DNA of 64,000 nucleotides from Chromatiaceae bacterium (GTDB lineage Bacteria; Pseudomonadota; Gammaproteobacteria; Chromatiales; Chromatiaceae), in assembly GCA_024235395.1 (NCBI GenBank), contig JACKMK010000002.1, positions 930,001 through 994,000 of the forward strand, in the 5' to 3' direction. Positions 8,737 through 16,318 of this stretch are shown here, piece after piece. A program made the position numbers and the translations under genes. The notes under the pieces are model-generated. The model had not been told where the DNA came from. It did no database searches and saw only the letters and a list, made by a program, of their open reading frames with translations. Numbering within the stretch: the stretch's first letter is position 1; every line of letters starts with the position of its first letter.

Positions 8737-10083
8737 ATGGCGCGCAAATATTTCGGCACCGACGGCATCAGGGGACGTGTCGGCGAAGGCCCGATCAACC
8801 CGGAGTTCGTACTCAAGCTCGGTTGGGCCGCCGGTCGCGTATTGAGCAACGGTGACACCGGCAAGGTGTTGATCGGGAAGGATACGCGGATCTCCGGCTA
8901 TATGTTCGAGGCGGCGCTGGAGGCCGGGTTGGCCGCAGCGGGGGTGGACATCCGCATGCTCGGTCCGATGCCGACACCCGGTATCGCCTATCTCACCCGC
9001 ACCTTGCGTGCGAACGCGGGGATCGTGATCAGCGCCTCGCACAACCCGCACGAAGACAACGGCATCAAGTTCTTCGCTGCCGACGGGGGCAAGCTGCCCG
9101 ATCGGGTCGAGGAGCAGATCGAGGCGGAACTCGGCAAGCCGATGACGACGGTCAGTTCGGCGCGACTCGGCAAGGCCAGGCGGATCGAGGATGCGCGCGG
9201 CCGTTACGTCGAGTTCTGCAAGAGCACGATCCCGTCGCGCCTGGATTTCCAGGGGCTCAAGGTGGTGATCGACTGTGCGCACGGCGCCACTTACCACATC
9301 GCGCCCAACGTGTTCGAAGAGATCGGCACCGAGGTGATCGTCATCGGTGCGGAACCGAACGGACTGAATATCAACGACGGATTCGGTGCGACCAAGCCGC
9401 GGGCGCTGAGCAGTTCGGTGCGCGTGAACGGCGCCGATCTCGGTATTGCGTTCGACGGCGACGGCGACCGCGTGATCATGGTCGACGAGCAGGGCGAGGT
9501 CGTCGATGGCGACGAGATCCTGTACATCATCGCCCGTTCGCGCCTCGCCAACGGTGGCCTGGTCGGCAACGTCGTCGGCACCCATATGAGCAATCTCGGC
9601 CTCGAAGTTGCGTTGCGGGGTCTGGGCGTTGGCTTCGACCGCGTCGCGGTCGGCGACCGCTACATTCTCGAGCGCCTGACGGACAATGGCTGGACGCTTG
9701 GCGGCGAGCCTTCGGGCCACATAATCTGTCGTGACCGCACCACCACAGGCGATGGCATCGTCTCGGCGTTGCAGGTGTTGGCCGAGATCAACAAGAGCGG
9801 AAAGAGCCTCGGCGAGTTGCGACGCGGCATGGAGAAATTTCCGCAGCAGCTGATCAATGTCCCGCTGGGCACCGCGCGCGCAGCGGACATCATGGCCAGC
9901 GACAGGGTCAGCGACGCGGTGCGGGCAGTCGAGTCCGACATGGGCCAAGAAGGACGGGTGCTGTTGCGGCCGTCGGGCACCGAGCCACTGATCAGGGTCA
10001 TGGTCGAAGGACGTCGCGCCGACATGGTGGCCGCCAAGGCGAACAGCATCGCAGAGGCGGTGCGCGCGCAGATCCCGCACTGA
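8737..10083 (+). CDS. glmM: Phosphoglucosamine mutase
   Basis: Interconverts glucosamine-6-phosphate and glucosamine-1-phosphate for UDP-GlcNAc, hence peptidoglycan and LPS synthesis. Start ATG 8737 (MARKYFGTDGIRG) gives 448 residues, the expected size. The phosphoserine loop is in VISASHNPHEDNGIKFF, the Mg-binding loop is FDGDGDRV, the sugar-binding loop is GGEPSGHII, and the phosphate-binding C-terminal loop is RPSGTEPLIRVMVEG. It follows folP by 71 bases. Confidence 0.97.
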   Translation: MARKYFGTDGIRGRVGEGPINPEFVLKLGWAAGRVLSNGDTGKVLIGKDTRISGYMFEAALEAGLAAAGVDIRMLGPMPTPGIAYLTRTLRANAGIVISASHNPHEDNGIKFFAADGGKLPDRVEEQIEAELGKPMTTVSSARLGKARRIEDARGRYVEFCKSTIPSRLDFQGLKVVIDCAHGATYHIAPNVFEEIGTEVIVIGAEPNGLNINDGFGATKPRALSSSVRVNGADLGIAFDGDGDRVIMVDEQGEVVDGDEILYIIARSRLANGGLVGNVVGTHMSNLGLEVALRGLGVGFDRVAVGDRYILERLTDNGWTLGGEPSGHIICRDRTTTGDGIVSALQVLAEINKSGKSLGELRRGMEKFPQQLINVPLGTARAADIMASDRVSDAVRAVESDMGQEGRVLLRPSGTEPLIRVMVEGRRADMVAAKANSIAEAVRAQIPH

Positions 10084-10121
10084 TCGGGGCGCATCACGGA
10101 GTCCGTTGCGGTGCGCCGGCA

Positions 10122-10150
10122 TTGATTTGACCGGCTGGCGCCGTTAAGCT
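10122..10150 (+). promoter_or_regulatory. Candidate sigma-70 promoter for tpiA-secG
   Basis: TTGATT (10122-10127) and TAAGCT (10145-10150) are separated by 17 bases, about 30 bases before the tpiA start. The -35 matches the first four consensus positions; the -10 is weak. This is a pattern reading only. Confidence 0.3.
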
Positions 10151-10179
10151 ACGCCGCCTGATTTCAAGGGGAGTAGCAC

Positions 10180-10935
10180 ATGCGTCAGCCGCTGGTGGCC
10201 GGTAACTGGAAGATGAATGGATCGCGGGCCAGTATCGCGGAGTTGCTCGGCGGGCTGAAGGCCGGGATCGGTCAGGTCAAGACCGCCGAGGTTGCGGTCT
10301 GTGCGCCGGCGATCTACATCCAGGACGCGCAGACGCAGCTGACCGGTACGCCAATCAAGTGGGGCGGTCAGGACGTGTCGGTGCACGATTCCGGGGCCTA
10401 CACCGGCGAGATCGCCGGGGCGATGCTGCGTGATTTCGATTGTCACTTCGTGATCATCGGCCACTCCGAGCGGCGCGCCTATCACGGCGAATCGGATCAG
10501 TTGGTCGCCGAGAAGTTTGCGGCGGCCCGCAAGGCCGGTCTGGTGCCGATTCTGTGCGTGGGCGAGACCCTCGACGAGCGCGAGCAGGGCATCACCGAGC
10601 AGGTCGTCGGGCGTCAGCTGGACGCGGTCGTCGCGCATTGCGGCATCGAGCTGGTCGGCGAGGGCGTGATCGCCTATGAGCCGGTCTGGGCGATCGGCAC
10701 CGGCAAGACCGCTTCGCCGGAGCAGGCACAGGAGGTGCACGCATTCATCCGCGCGCGTCTGGCAGCGGCCAGCCCGGTGGTGGCGGATGCGACACGGGTT
10801 CTTTACGGGGGCAGCATGAATCCCAAGAATGCTGCCGAATTGATGGCGCAGGCCGATATCGACGGTGGTCTGATCGGCGGCGCCTCATTGAAGGCCGCGG
10901 ATTTTCTGGCGGTCTGCGCAGCGGGTAACCGCTGA
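10180..10935 (+). CDS. tpiA: Triosephosphate isomerase
   Basis: Interconverts dihydroxyacetone phosphate and glyceraldehyde-3-phosphate in glycolysis and gluconeogenesis. 251 residues, TIM barrel. The catalytic Lys is in GNWKMNG, the electrophilic His in IIGHSERR, the base Glu in AYEPVWAIGTGK and the phosphate-gripping loop is in YGGSMNPKN and GGLIGGASLK. A GGGGAG ribosome site precedes ATG 10180. secG follows by 16 bases, a conserved pairing in gammaproteobacteria. Confidence 0.97.
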   Translation: MRQPLVAGNWKMNGSRASIAELLGGLKAGIGQVKTAEVAVCAPAIYIQDAQTQLTGTPIKWGGQDVSVHDSGAYTGEIAGAMLRDFDCHFVIIGHSERRAYHGESDQLVAEKFAAARKAGLVPILCVGETLDEREQGITEQVVGRQLDAVVAHCGIELVGEGVIAYEPVWAIGTGKTASPEQAQEVHAFIRARLAAASPVVADATRVLYGGSMNPKNAAELMAQADIDGGLIGGASLKAADFLAVCAAGNR

Positions 10936-10951
10936 TTCGAGAGGCATCGCG

Positions 10952-11335
10952 ATGCAATCGGTACTGGTCATCGTCCATCTGTTCCTGTCGATCGGGCTGG
11001 TCGGCCTGATCCTGATCCAGCACGGCAAGGGTGCCGACATGGGCGCCGCGTTCGGTTCGGGCGCTTCGGCGACCGTGTTCGGTTCGCGCGGTGCGGGCAA
11101 CTTCCTCAGCCGCACGACCGCGGTGCTGGCGACGCTGTTTTTCGTCACCAGTCTGGCGCTGGCGTACTTTGCGATGCAGAGCACCGAACCGGCGACGCTG
11201 ATGGAAGGTGTCAAGACGGAGGCCGCTGCGCCTGCCGAGGCAGAGGTGCCCGCAGCGCCCGCGGCGACGGATCTGCCGGCGATTCCCGAGGCGCCGGCGG
11301 CCAGCGGCAGTGAGGTGCCGCAGGTCGAGAAGTAG
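10952..11335 (+). CDS. secG: Preprotein translocase subunit SecG
   Basis: Inner-membrane subunit of the SecYEG channel. Two membrane helices are visible: the first 25 residues (SVLVIVHLFLSIGLVGLILIQ) and about residues 50-70, linked by the conserved KGADMGAAFGSGASATVFGSRG loop region. The 127-residue length includes an Ala/Pro/Glu-rich C-terminal tail (about residues 85-127) as in other gammaproteobacterial SecGs. A tRNA-Leu gene starts 23 bases downstream, the same linkage as secG-leuU in E. coli, so the tRNA is probably processed from the same transcript. Confidence 0.95.
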   Translation: MQSVLVIVHLFLSIGLVGLILIQHGKGADMGAAFGSGASATVFGSRGAGNFLSRTTAVLATLFFVTSLALAYFAMQSTEPATLMEGVKTEAAAPAEAEVPAAPAATDLPAIPEAPAASGSEVPQVEK

Positions 11336-11358
11336 GCGACCCGATCAACCGAGTTCCA

Positions 11359-11443
11359 GCCGAAGTGGTGAAATTGGTAGACACGCTATCTTGAGGGGGT
11401 AGTGGCGCAAGCCGTGCCGGTTCGAGTCCGGCCTTCGGCACCA
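11359..11443 (+). tRNA. tRNA-Leu (anticodon GAG)
   Basis: A class II tRNA with acceptor GCCGAAG pairing CTTCGGC, discriminator A and encoded CCA. The anticodon arm is CTATC-TTGAGGG-GGTAG, giving anticodon GAG, which reads CUC/CUU. A long variable arm (about TGGCGCAAGCCGT) and a TTCGAGT T loop are present. It follows secG directly and is closed by a strong terminator. Confidence 0.96.
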
Positions 11444-11450
11444 TTTAGGA

Positions 11451-11489
11451 AAACGGTATCGTCGACCGCTCGGCGATACCGTTTTTTTA
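11451..11489 (+). terminator. Rho-independent terminator after tRNA-Leu
   Basis: Inverted repeat ACGGTATCG (11453-11461) / CGATACCGT (11474-11482) runs into a T7 tract at 11482-11488. It ends the tpiA-secG-tRNA transcript before the nuo promoter. Confidence 0.9.
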
Positions 11490-11547
11490 TGCCCGGCAAA
11501 AGCAATAATTAGCTTTGTAAAACAAAAGGATACGCCTTCCGCCTGAT

Positions 11548-11577
11548 TTGACACTGGGGGTGTCCGGTGGCTATCCT
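11548..11577 (+). promoter_or_regulatory. Sigma-70 promoter of the nuo operon
   Basis: A perfect -35 TTGACA (11548-11553), an 18-base spacer and -10 TATCCT (11572-11577) lie about 75 bases before nuoA and just after the tRNA-Leu terminator. This makes it the obvious start of the 14-gene complex I transcript. Confidence 0.75.
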
Positions 11578-11650
11578 ACCGGCCCACCAAGAAAGCGGTT
11601 ACTTATATACCGGTTTCGCACCGGGTCCCTCCTCCGTGAGATAGAGGCGC

Positions 11651-12007
11651 ATGCTCGAAAATTACCTGCCTGTACTGATTTTCATCGTCATCGGCTCGGT
11701 AGTCGGCCTGGCGATGATCGGGCTGGGTTTCGTGCTTTCGCCGCACCGCCCGGACAGCGAGAAGAACTCCGCGTACGAGTGCGGATTCGAGGCGTTCGAA
11801 GACTCGCGCATGAAGTTCGATGTGCGTTACTACCTGGTCGCGATCCTGTTCATCATCTTCGACCTGGAGATCGCCTTCCTGTTTCCGTGGGCGGTCGTAC
11901 TCGACCAGATTGGCCTGGTCGGATTCTGGGCGATGATGATCTTCCTCGGCATCCTGGTGGTCGGATTCATCTACGAATGGAAGAAGGGGGCGCTGGAGTG
12001 GGAGTAG
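11651..12007 (+). CDS. nuoA: NADH-quinone oxidoreductase subunit A
   Basis: Membrane subunit of complex I at the junction of the peripheral and membrane arms. 118 residues with three membrane helices (about 7-30, 62-84 and 88-110). The conserved loop KNSAYECGFEAFEDSRMKFDVRYYLVA is readable between helices 1 and 2. It is the first gene of the operon; its end overlaps nuoB by 10 bases. Confidence 0.96.
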   Translation: MLENYLPVLIFIVIGSVVGLAMIGLGFVLSPHRPDSEKNSAYECGFEAFEDSRMKFDVRYYLVAILFIIFDLEIAFLFPWAVVLDQIGLVGFWAMMIFLGILVVGFIYEWKKGALEWE

Positions 12008-12474
12008 AAGGCGTCTTCGAGAAGGGGTTCTTCACCACCTCGCTCGACGGGGTGATCAACTGGGCGCGCACCGGCTCGATGTGGCCGATGACGTTCGGAC
12101 TCGCGTGCTGCGCCGTCGAGATGATGCACGCAGCGGCTGCGCGTTACGACATCGACCGCTTCGGCATGGTGTTCCGTCCGAGTCCACGGCAGTCCGACGT
12201 GATGATCGTCGCCGGTACGCTGGTGAACAAGATGGCGCCGGCGCTGCGCAAGGTGTACGACCAGATGGCGGAGCCGCGCTGGGTGATCTCGATGGGGTCC
12301 TGCGCCAACGGCGGTGGCTACTACCACTACTCCTATTCGGTCGTGCGTGGATGCGATCGGATCGTCCCCGTCGACGTCTATGTGCCAGGTTGTCCGCCCA
12401 CTGCCGAGGCGCTGCTGTGGGGCATTCTGCAGTTGCAGAACAAGATCCGCCGCACCAATACGATTGCCCGTTAA
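11998..12474 (+). CDS. nuoB: NADH-quinone oxidoreductase subunit B
   Basis: Carries the terminal [4Fe-4S] cluster N2 that reduces quinone. The GTG at 11998 (MGVEGVFEKGFF), inside the nuoA end, gives 158 residues; the frame is open much further upstream but that extension does not resemble NuoB. N2 ligands are Cys37 and Cys38 (LACCAVEM), Cys102 (GSCANGG) and Cys132 (VPGCPP), with the tandem cysteines typical of the subunit. The overlap with nuoA implies translational coupling. Confidence 0.96.
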   Translation: MGVEGVFEKGFFTTSLDGVINWARTGSMWPMTFGLACCAVEMMHAAAARYDIDRFGMVFRPSPRQSDVMIVAGTLVNKMAPALRKVYDQMAEPRWVISMGSCANGGGYYHYSYSVVRGCDRIVPVDVYVPGCPPTAEALLWGILQLQNKIRRTNTIAR

Positions 12475-12495
12475 CTCCTCCGGAACCGGTTTTCA

Positions 12496-13200
12496 ATGAC
12501 GCCCGAAGAACGCCTGGACCAACTCGAGGAGGCCCTCGACGAGCACCTCGAGGATTTCGACGACTGCCAGCGGACGCGTGCGCTCGGCGAACTCACGTTG
12601 ACCGTGCCGCGTGACAGCCTGCTGGACGTCATGCGCGTGTTGCGCGGGAAGCGCGCGCTGGCCTTCGAGCAGTGCATCGACGTGTGCGGCGTCGATTATT
12701 CGCATTACGGCCGCTCGGAATGGCTGACCAGCAAGGCCGCCAATTCGGGGTTCAGTCGCGGTGCCGTGCGCGAAACGCCGGAACTCGATCCCAACAACCG
12801 CTTCGCGGCCGTGTATCACCTGATGTCGGTGACCCACAACGTCAGGCTGCGGGTCAAGACCTATCTGGATGCGGACCGGCCGATCGTCGACTCGGTCGTC
12901 GGGATCTGGGCCAGTGCCCTGTGGTTCGAGCGTGAGGCGTTCGATCTGTACGGGATCATGTTCAGCGGCCACCCGGACCTGCGCCGCATCCTGACCGACT
13001 ACGGCTTCATCGGTCATCCGTTCCGCAAGGATTTTCCGTTGATCGGCCAGGTCGAGATGCGCTACGACGCCGAGCAGCGGCGCGTGATCTACGAGCCGGT
13101 CGGCATCGAGCCGCGTACCCTGGTGCCGCGCGTGATCCGCGAGGACAGCCGCTACGAATCAGGCTGGAAACCGCAGCCGTCGACCGAGGAGTCCGACTGA
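12496..13200 (+). CDS. nuoC: NADH-quinone oxidoreductase subunit C (30 kDa)
   Basis: Peripheral-arm structural subunit. At 234 residues it is a separate protein, not the NuoCD fusion of enterobacteria. The 30-kDa signature is seen in ERE-AFDLYGIMFSGHPDLRRILTDYGF-GHPFRKDFPL. The first about 40 residues are acidic and less conserved. It lies 5 bases before nuoD. Confidence 0.95.
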   Translation: MTPEERLDQLEEALDEHLEDFDDCQRTRALGELTLTVPRDSLLDVMRVLRGKRALAFEQCIDVCGVDYSHYGRSEWLTSKAANSGFSRGAVRETPELDPNNRFAAVYHLMSVTHNVRLRVKTYLDADRPIVDSVVGIWASALWFEREAFDLYGIMFSGHPDLRRILTDYGFIGHPFRKDFPLIGQVEMRYDAEQRRVIYEPVGIEPRTLVPRVIREDSRYESGWKPQPSTEESD

Positions 13201-13204
13201 GATC

Positions 13205-14458
13205 ATGGCTGAGATCAGGAACTACACACTGAACTTCGGTCCCCAGCACCCGGCGGCTCACGGAGTGCTGCGCCTGGTGCTGGAGATGGACGGCGAGGTG
13301 ATCGAGCGCGCCGATCCGCATGTCGGACTTCTGCATCGCGCCACCGAGAAGCTCGCGGAGAGCAAGCCGTACAACCAGTCGATCGGCTACATGGACCGCC
13401 TCGACTACGTGTCGATGATGTGCAACGAGCACGGCTATGTGCGGGCGATCGAGAAGCTGCTCGGTATCGAGGCGCCGGTGCGTGCGCAGTACATCCGCAC
13501 CATGTTCGACGAGATCACGCGCATCCTGAACCACCTGATGTGGCTGGGAACGCATGCGCTGGACGTCGGCGCCATGACCATGTTCCTGTATTGCTTCCGC
13601 GAGCGCGAAGACCTGATGGACTGCTACGAAGCGGTCTCCGGCGCGCGGATGCACGCGACCTACTACCGGCCGGGCGGCGTGTACCGCGACCTCCCGGATG
13701 AGATGCCCCGCTACGATACCGGGCAGTTCTCCAGTGCTGCCGAGGCGAAGCGCCGCAACCAGGCACGCGAAGGATCGCTGCTCGATTTCATCGAGGATTT
13801 CGTCAATCGCTTTCCCGGGCTGGTCGACGAGTACGAGACGCTGCTGACCGATAACCGCATCTGGAAGCAGCGTACCGTGGGTATCGGGGTCGTGACGCCG
13901 GAACGTGCGTTGCAGCTCGGTTTCACCGGACCGATGTTGCGCGGCTCGGGCATCGCCTGGGACCTGCGCAAGAAGCAGCCCTATGCGTCCTACGACCAGG
14001 TCGATTTCGATATCCCGATCGGCAGCAACGGCGACTGCTATGACCGCTACCTGGTGCGCATGGAAGAATTCCGCCAGTCGACCCGCATCATCAAGCAGTG
14101 CATCCAGTGGCTGCGTGCGAATCCCGGCCCGGTGATGATCGACGATCACAAGATCTCACCGCCGATGCGTGCCGAGATGAAAGACGACATGGAGGCGTTG
14201 ATTCATCACTTCAAGCTGTTCACCGAGGGCTACTGCCCGCCGCCCGGCGAGGCCTATGCGGCGGTCGAGGCACCGAAGGGCGAGTTCGGCTGCTACATCG
14301 TTTCCGACGGCGCCAACAAGCCGTATCGCCTGAAGATCCGTGCGCCGGGATTCCCGCACCTCGCGGCGATGGACGAGATGGTGCGCGGTCACATGCTGGC
14401 GGATGTCGTGGCGATTATCGGCACCATGGATATCGTATTCGGAGAGATCGACCGATGA
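13205..14458 (+). CDS. nuoD: NADH-quinone oxidoreductase subunit D (49 kDa)
   Basis: Forms the quinone-binding site with NuoB. 417 residues, hydrogenase-large-subunit fold without nickel ligands. Diagnostic segments are the N-terminal FGPQHPAAHGVLRLVLEMDGE (quinone-site His pair), HVGLLHRATEKLAE, and the C-terminal LADVVAIIGTMDIVFGEIDR. The stop overlaps the nuoE ATG (ATGA), indicating coupled translation. Confidence 0.97.
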   Translation: MAEIRNYTLNFGPQHPAAHGVLRLVLEMDGEVIERADPHVGLLHRATEKLAESKPYNQSIGYMDRLDYVSMMCNEHGYVRAIEKLLGIEAPVRAQYIRTMFDEITRILNHLMWLGTHALDVGAMTMFLYCFREREDLMDCYEAVSGARMHATYYRPGGVYRDLPDEMPRYDTGQFSSAAEAKRRNQAREGSLLDFIEDFVNRFPGLVDEYETLLTDNRIWKQRTVGIGVVTPERALQLGFTGPMLRGSGIAWDLRKKQPYASYDQVDFDIPIGSNGDCYDRYLVRMEEFRQSTRIIKQCIQWLRANPGPVMIDDHKISPPMRAEMKDDMEALIHHFKLFTEGYCPPPGEAYAAVEAPKGEFGCYIVSDGANKPYRLKIRAPGFPHLAAMDEMVRGHMLADVVAIIGTMDIVFGEIDR

Positions 14459-14985
14459 GCATGCGCAGCGAACCCATGGTGCGCGTCCAGAAATGTGACG
14501 ACAAATCCGCGCTGTTCACGCCCGAGATCCGGGAGCAGATCGACGCGTGGGTCGCCAAGTACCCGGATGGCTGGCAGCAGTCCGCCTGCATGGCGGCGCT
14601 GATGATCGTACAGGACATGCACGGCGGGCACCTCACGACGGAATTGATGGACCAGGTCGCCGACTATCTCGATATGCCGCCGATCGCCGTCTACGAGGTG
14701 GCCAGCTTCTATTCGATGTACGAGCACAAGCCGGTCGGCAGGCACAAGATCTGCCTGTGCACCAACGTGTCGTGCATGATCAACGGGTCCGACAACATCC
14801 TCGAACACCTCAGCAACCGCCTCGGTATCGGGTTTGGCGAGGTGACCAGCGACGGTCGCTTCAGCCTCAAGGAAGTGGAGTGCCTGGGTGCCTGCGGAGG
14901 CGCGCCGATGATGCAGATCGGGCATACCTACTACGAGAATCTGACCCCGGAGTTGGTGGATCAGATCCTGGACGGCCTGGAGTAG
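14455..14985 (+). CDS. nuoE: NADH-quinone oxidoreductase subunit E (24 kDa)
   Basis: Thioredoxin-fold subunit binding the [2Fe-2S] cluster N1a. ATG 14455, overlapping the nuoD stop, gives 176 residues. Cluster ligands are Cys102 and Cys107 (CTNVSC) and Cys143 and Cys147 (CLGAC), spaced as in the family. nuoF starts 4 bases after the stop. Confidence 0.96.
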   Translation: MSMRSEPMVRVQKCDDKSALFTPEIREQIDAWVAKYPDGWQQSACMAALMIVQDMHGGHLTTELMDQVADYLDMPPIAVYEVASFYSMYEHKPVGRHKICLCTNVSCMINGSDNILEHLSNRLGIGFGEVTSDGRFSLKEVECLGACGGAPMMQIGHTYYENLTPELVDQILDGLE

Positions 14986-14989
14986 CGCG

Positions 14990-16255
14990 ATGACCAACGA
15001 AGTCTGCTTCCGGACCCTGCACAAGGATCGCCCCTGGCGGCTGGAGACTTACCAGTCGGAGGGCGGCTACGAGGCGCTGCGCAAGATCCTGAACGACAAG
15101 ACGCCCCAGGAAGAGATCATCGAGACGGTCAAGCAGTCCGGGCTACGCGGCCGGGGCGGCGCCGGTTTCCCGACGGGCCTCAAGTGGAGCTTCATCAACC
15201 GAACGGCCCCGGGCGACAAGTACGTCGTATGCAACTCGGACGAGGGGGAGCCGGGCACCTTCAAGGATCGCGACATCCTGCGTTACAACCCGCATGCCCT
15301 GATCGAAGGCATGATCATCTGTGGTTACGCGATCGGTGCGGTCGCCGGATACAACTACATCCGCGGCGAGTTCTGGGAGCCCTACGAGCGCTTCGAAGAG
15401 GCACTGGCGGAGGCACGCGAGGCGGGCCTGCTCGGCGAAGACATCCTGGGGTCGGGTTTCGACTTCGACATCCACACCCACCTCGGTGCGGGCGCCTATA
15501 TCTGTGGAGAAGAGACCGCGTTGCTCGAATCGCTCGAGGGCAAGAAGGGCCAGCCGAGGTACAAGCCGCCATTCCCGGCGATGTTTGGGCTGTACGGCCG
15601 GCCGACGGTGATCAACAACACCGAAACGCTGGCCTCGGTGCCGGACATCATTCGCCAGGGTGCCGACTGGTTCCGCGACATCGGTGTCGCGAACAGCGGC
15701 GGTCCTAAGCTGTTTTCGATCTCCGGGAACGTCGCGCGGCCGGGCAACTACGAGATACCGATGGGTACGCCGTTCGCCGAGCTGCTCGAGATGGCCGGCG
15801 GTATGCGTGACGGGCGCCCGTGCAAGGCGGTGATTCCGGGCGGTTCGTCCGCGCCGGTGCTGCCGGGCGAGATCATGATGGACCTGACGATGGACTACGA
15901 CAGTATCGCCCAGGCCGGTTCGATGCTGGGGTCGGGTGCGGTGATCGTTATGGACGACACCAATTGCATGGTGAAGGTGCTCGACCGGATCTCCTATTTC
16001 TATTACGAGGAATCGTGCGGCCAGTGCACGCCCTGTCGCGAGGGCACGGGCTGGATGCACCGGGTCGTGCACCGGATCGAGACCGGCAAGGGACGTCCGG
16101 AAGATCTCGATCTGCTGGATGACGTCGCGAAGAAGATCATGGGTCGCACGATCTGCGCACTCGGCGATGCCGCAGCGATGCCGGTCGCCGGATTCATCAA
16201 GCATTTCCGCGACGAGTTTCAGTATCACATCGACCACAAGAAGTGCATGGTGTGA
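14990..16255 (+). CDS. nuoF: NADH-quinone oxidoreductase subunit F (51 kDa)
   Basis: NADH-oxidising subunit with FMN and [4Fe-4S] cluster N3. 421 residues. The FMN/NADH glycine-rich loop is GLRGRGGAGFPTGLKW, with a second at HLGAGAYICGEETALLES. N3 ligands are in ESCGQCTPCREG and the later TICALGD. A 63-base gap separates it from nuoG, the largest gap between nuoA and nuoK; no promoter is evident there. Confidence 0.97.
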   Translation: MTNEVCFRTLHKDRPWRLETYQSEGGYEALRKILNDKTPQEEIIETVKQSGLRGRGGAGFPTGLKWSFINRTAPGDKYVVCNSDEGEPGTFKDRDILRYNPHALIEGMIICGYAIGAVAGYNYIRGEFWEPYERFEEALAEAREAGLLGEDILGSGFDFDIHTHLGAGAYICGEETALLESLEGKKGQPRYKPPFPAMFGLYGRPTVINNTETLASVPDIIRQGADWFRDIGVANSGGPKLFSISGNVARPGNYEIPMGTPFAELLEMAGGMRDGRPCKAVIPGGSSAPVLPGEIMMDLTMDYDSIAQAGSMLGSGAVIVMDDTNCMVKVLDRISYFYYEESCGQCTPCREGTGWMHRVVHRIETGKGRPEDLDLLDDVAKKIMGRTICALGDAAAMPVAGFIKHFRDEFQYHIDHKKCMV

Positions 16256-16318
16256 TGTGGTCATGTGGATTGCGACGGACGGGTCGCGTCGGTGTGATGT
16301 CGGATTGAAATAACGCAG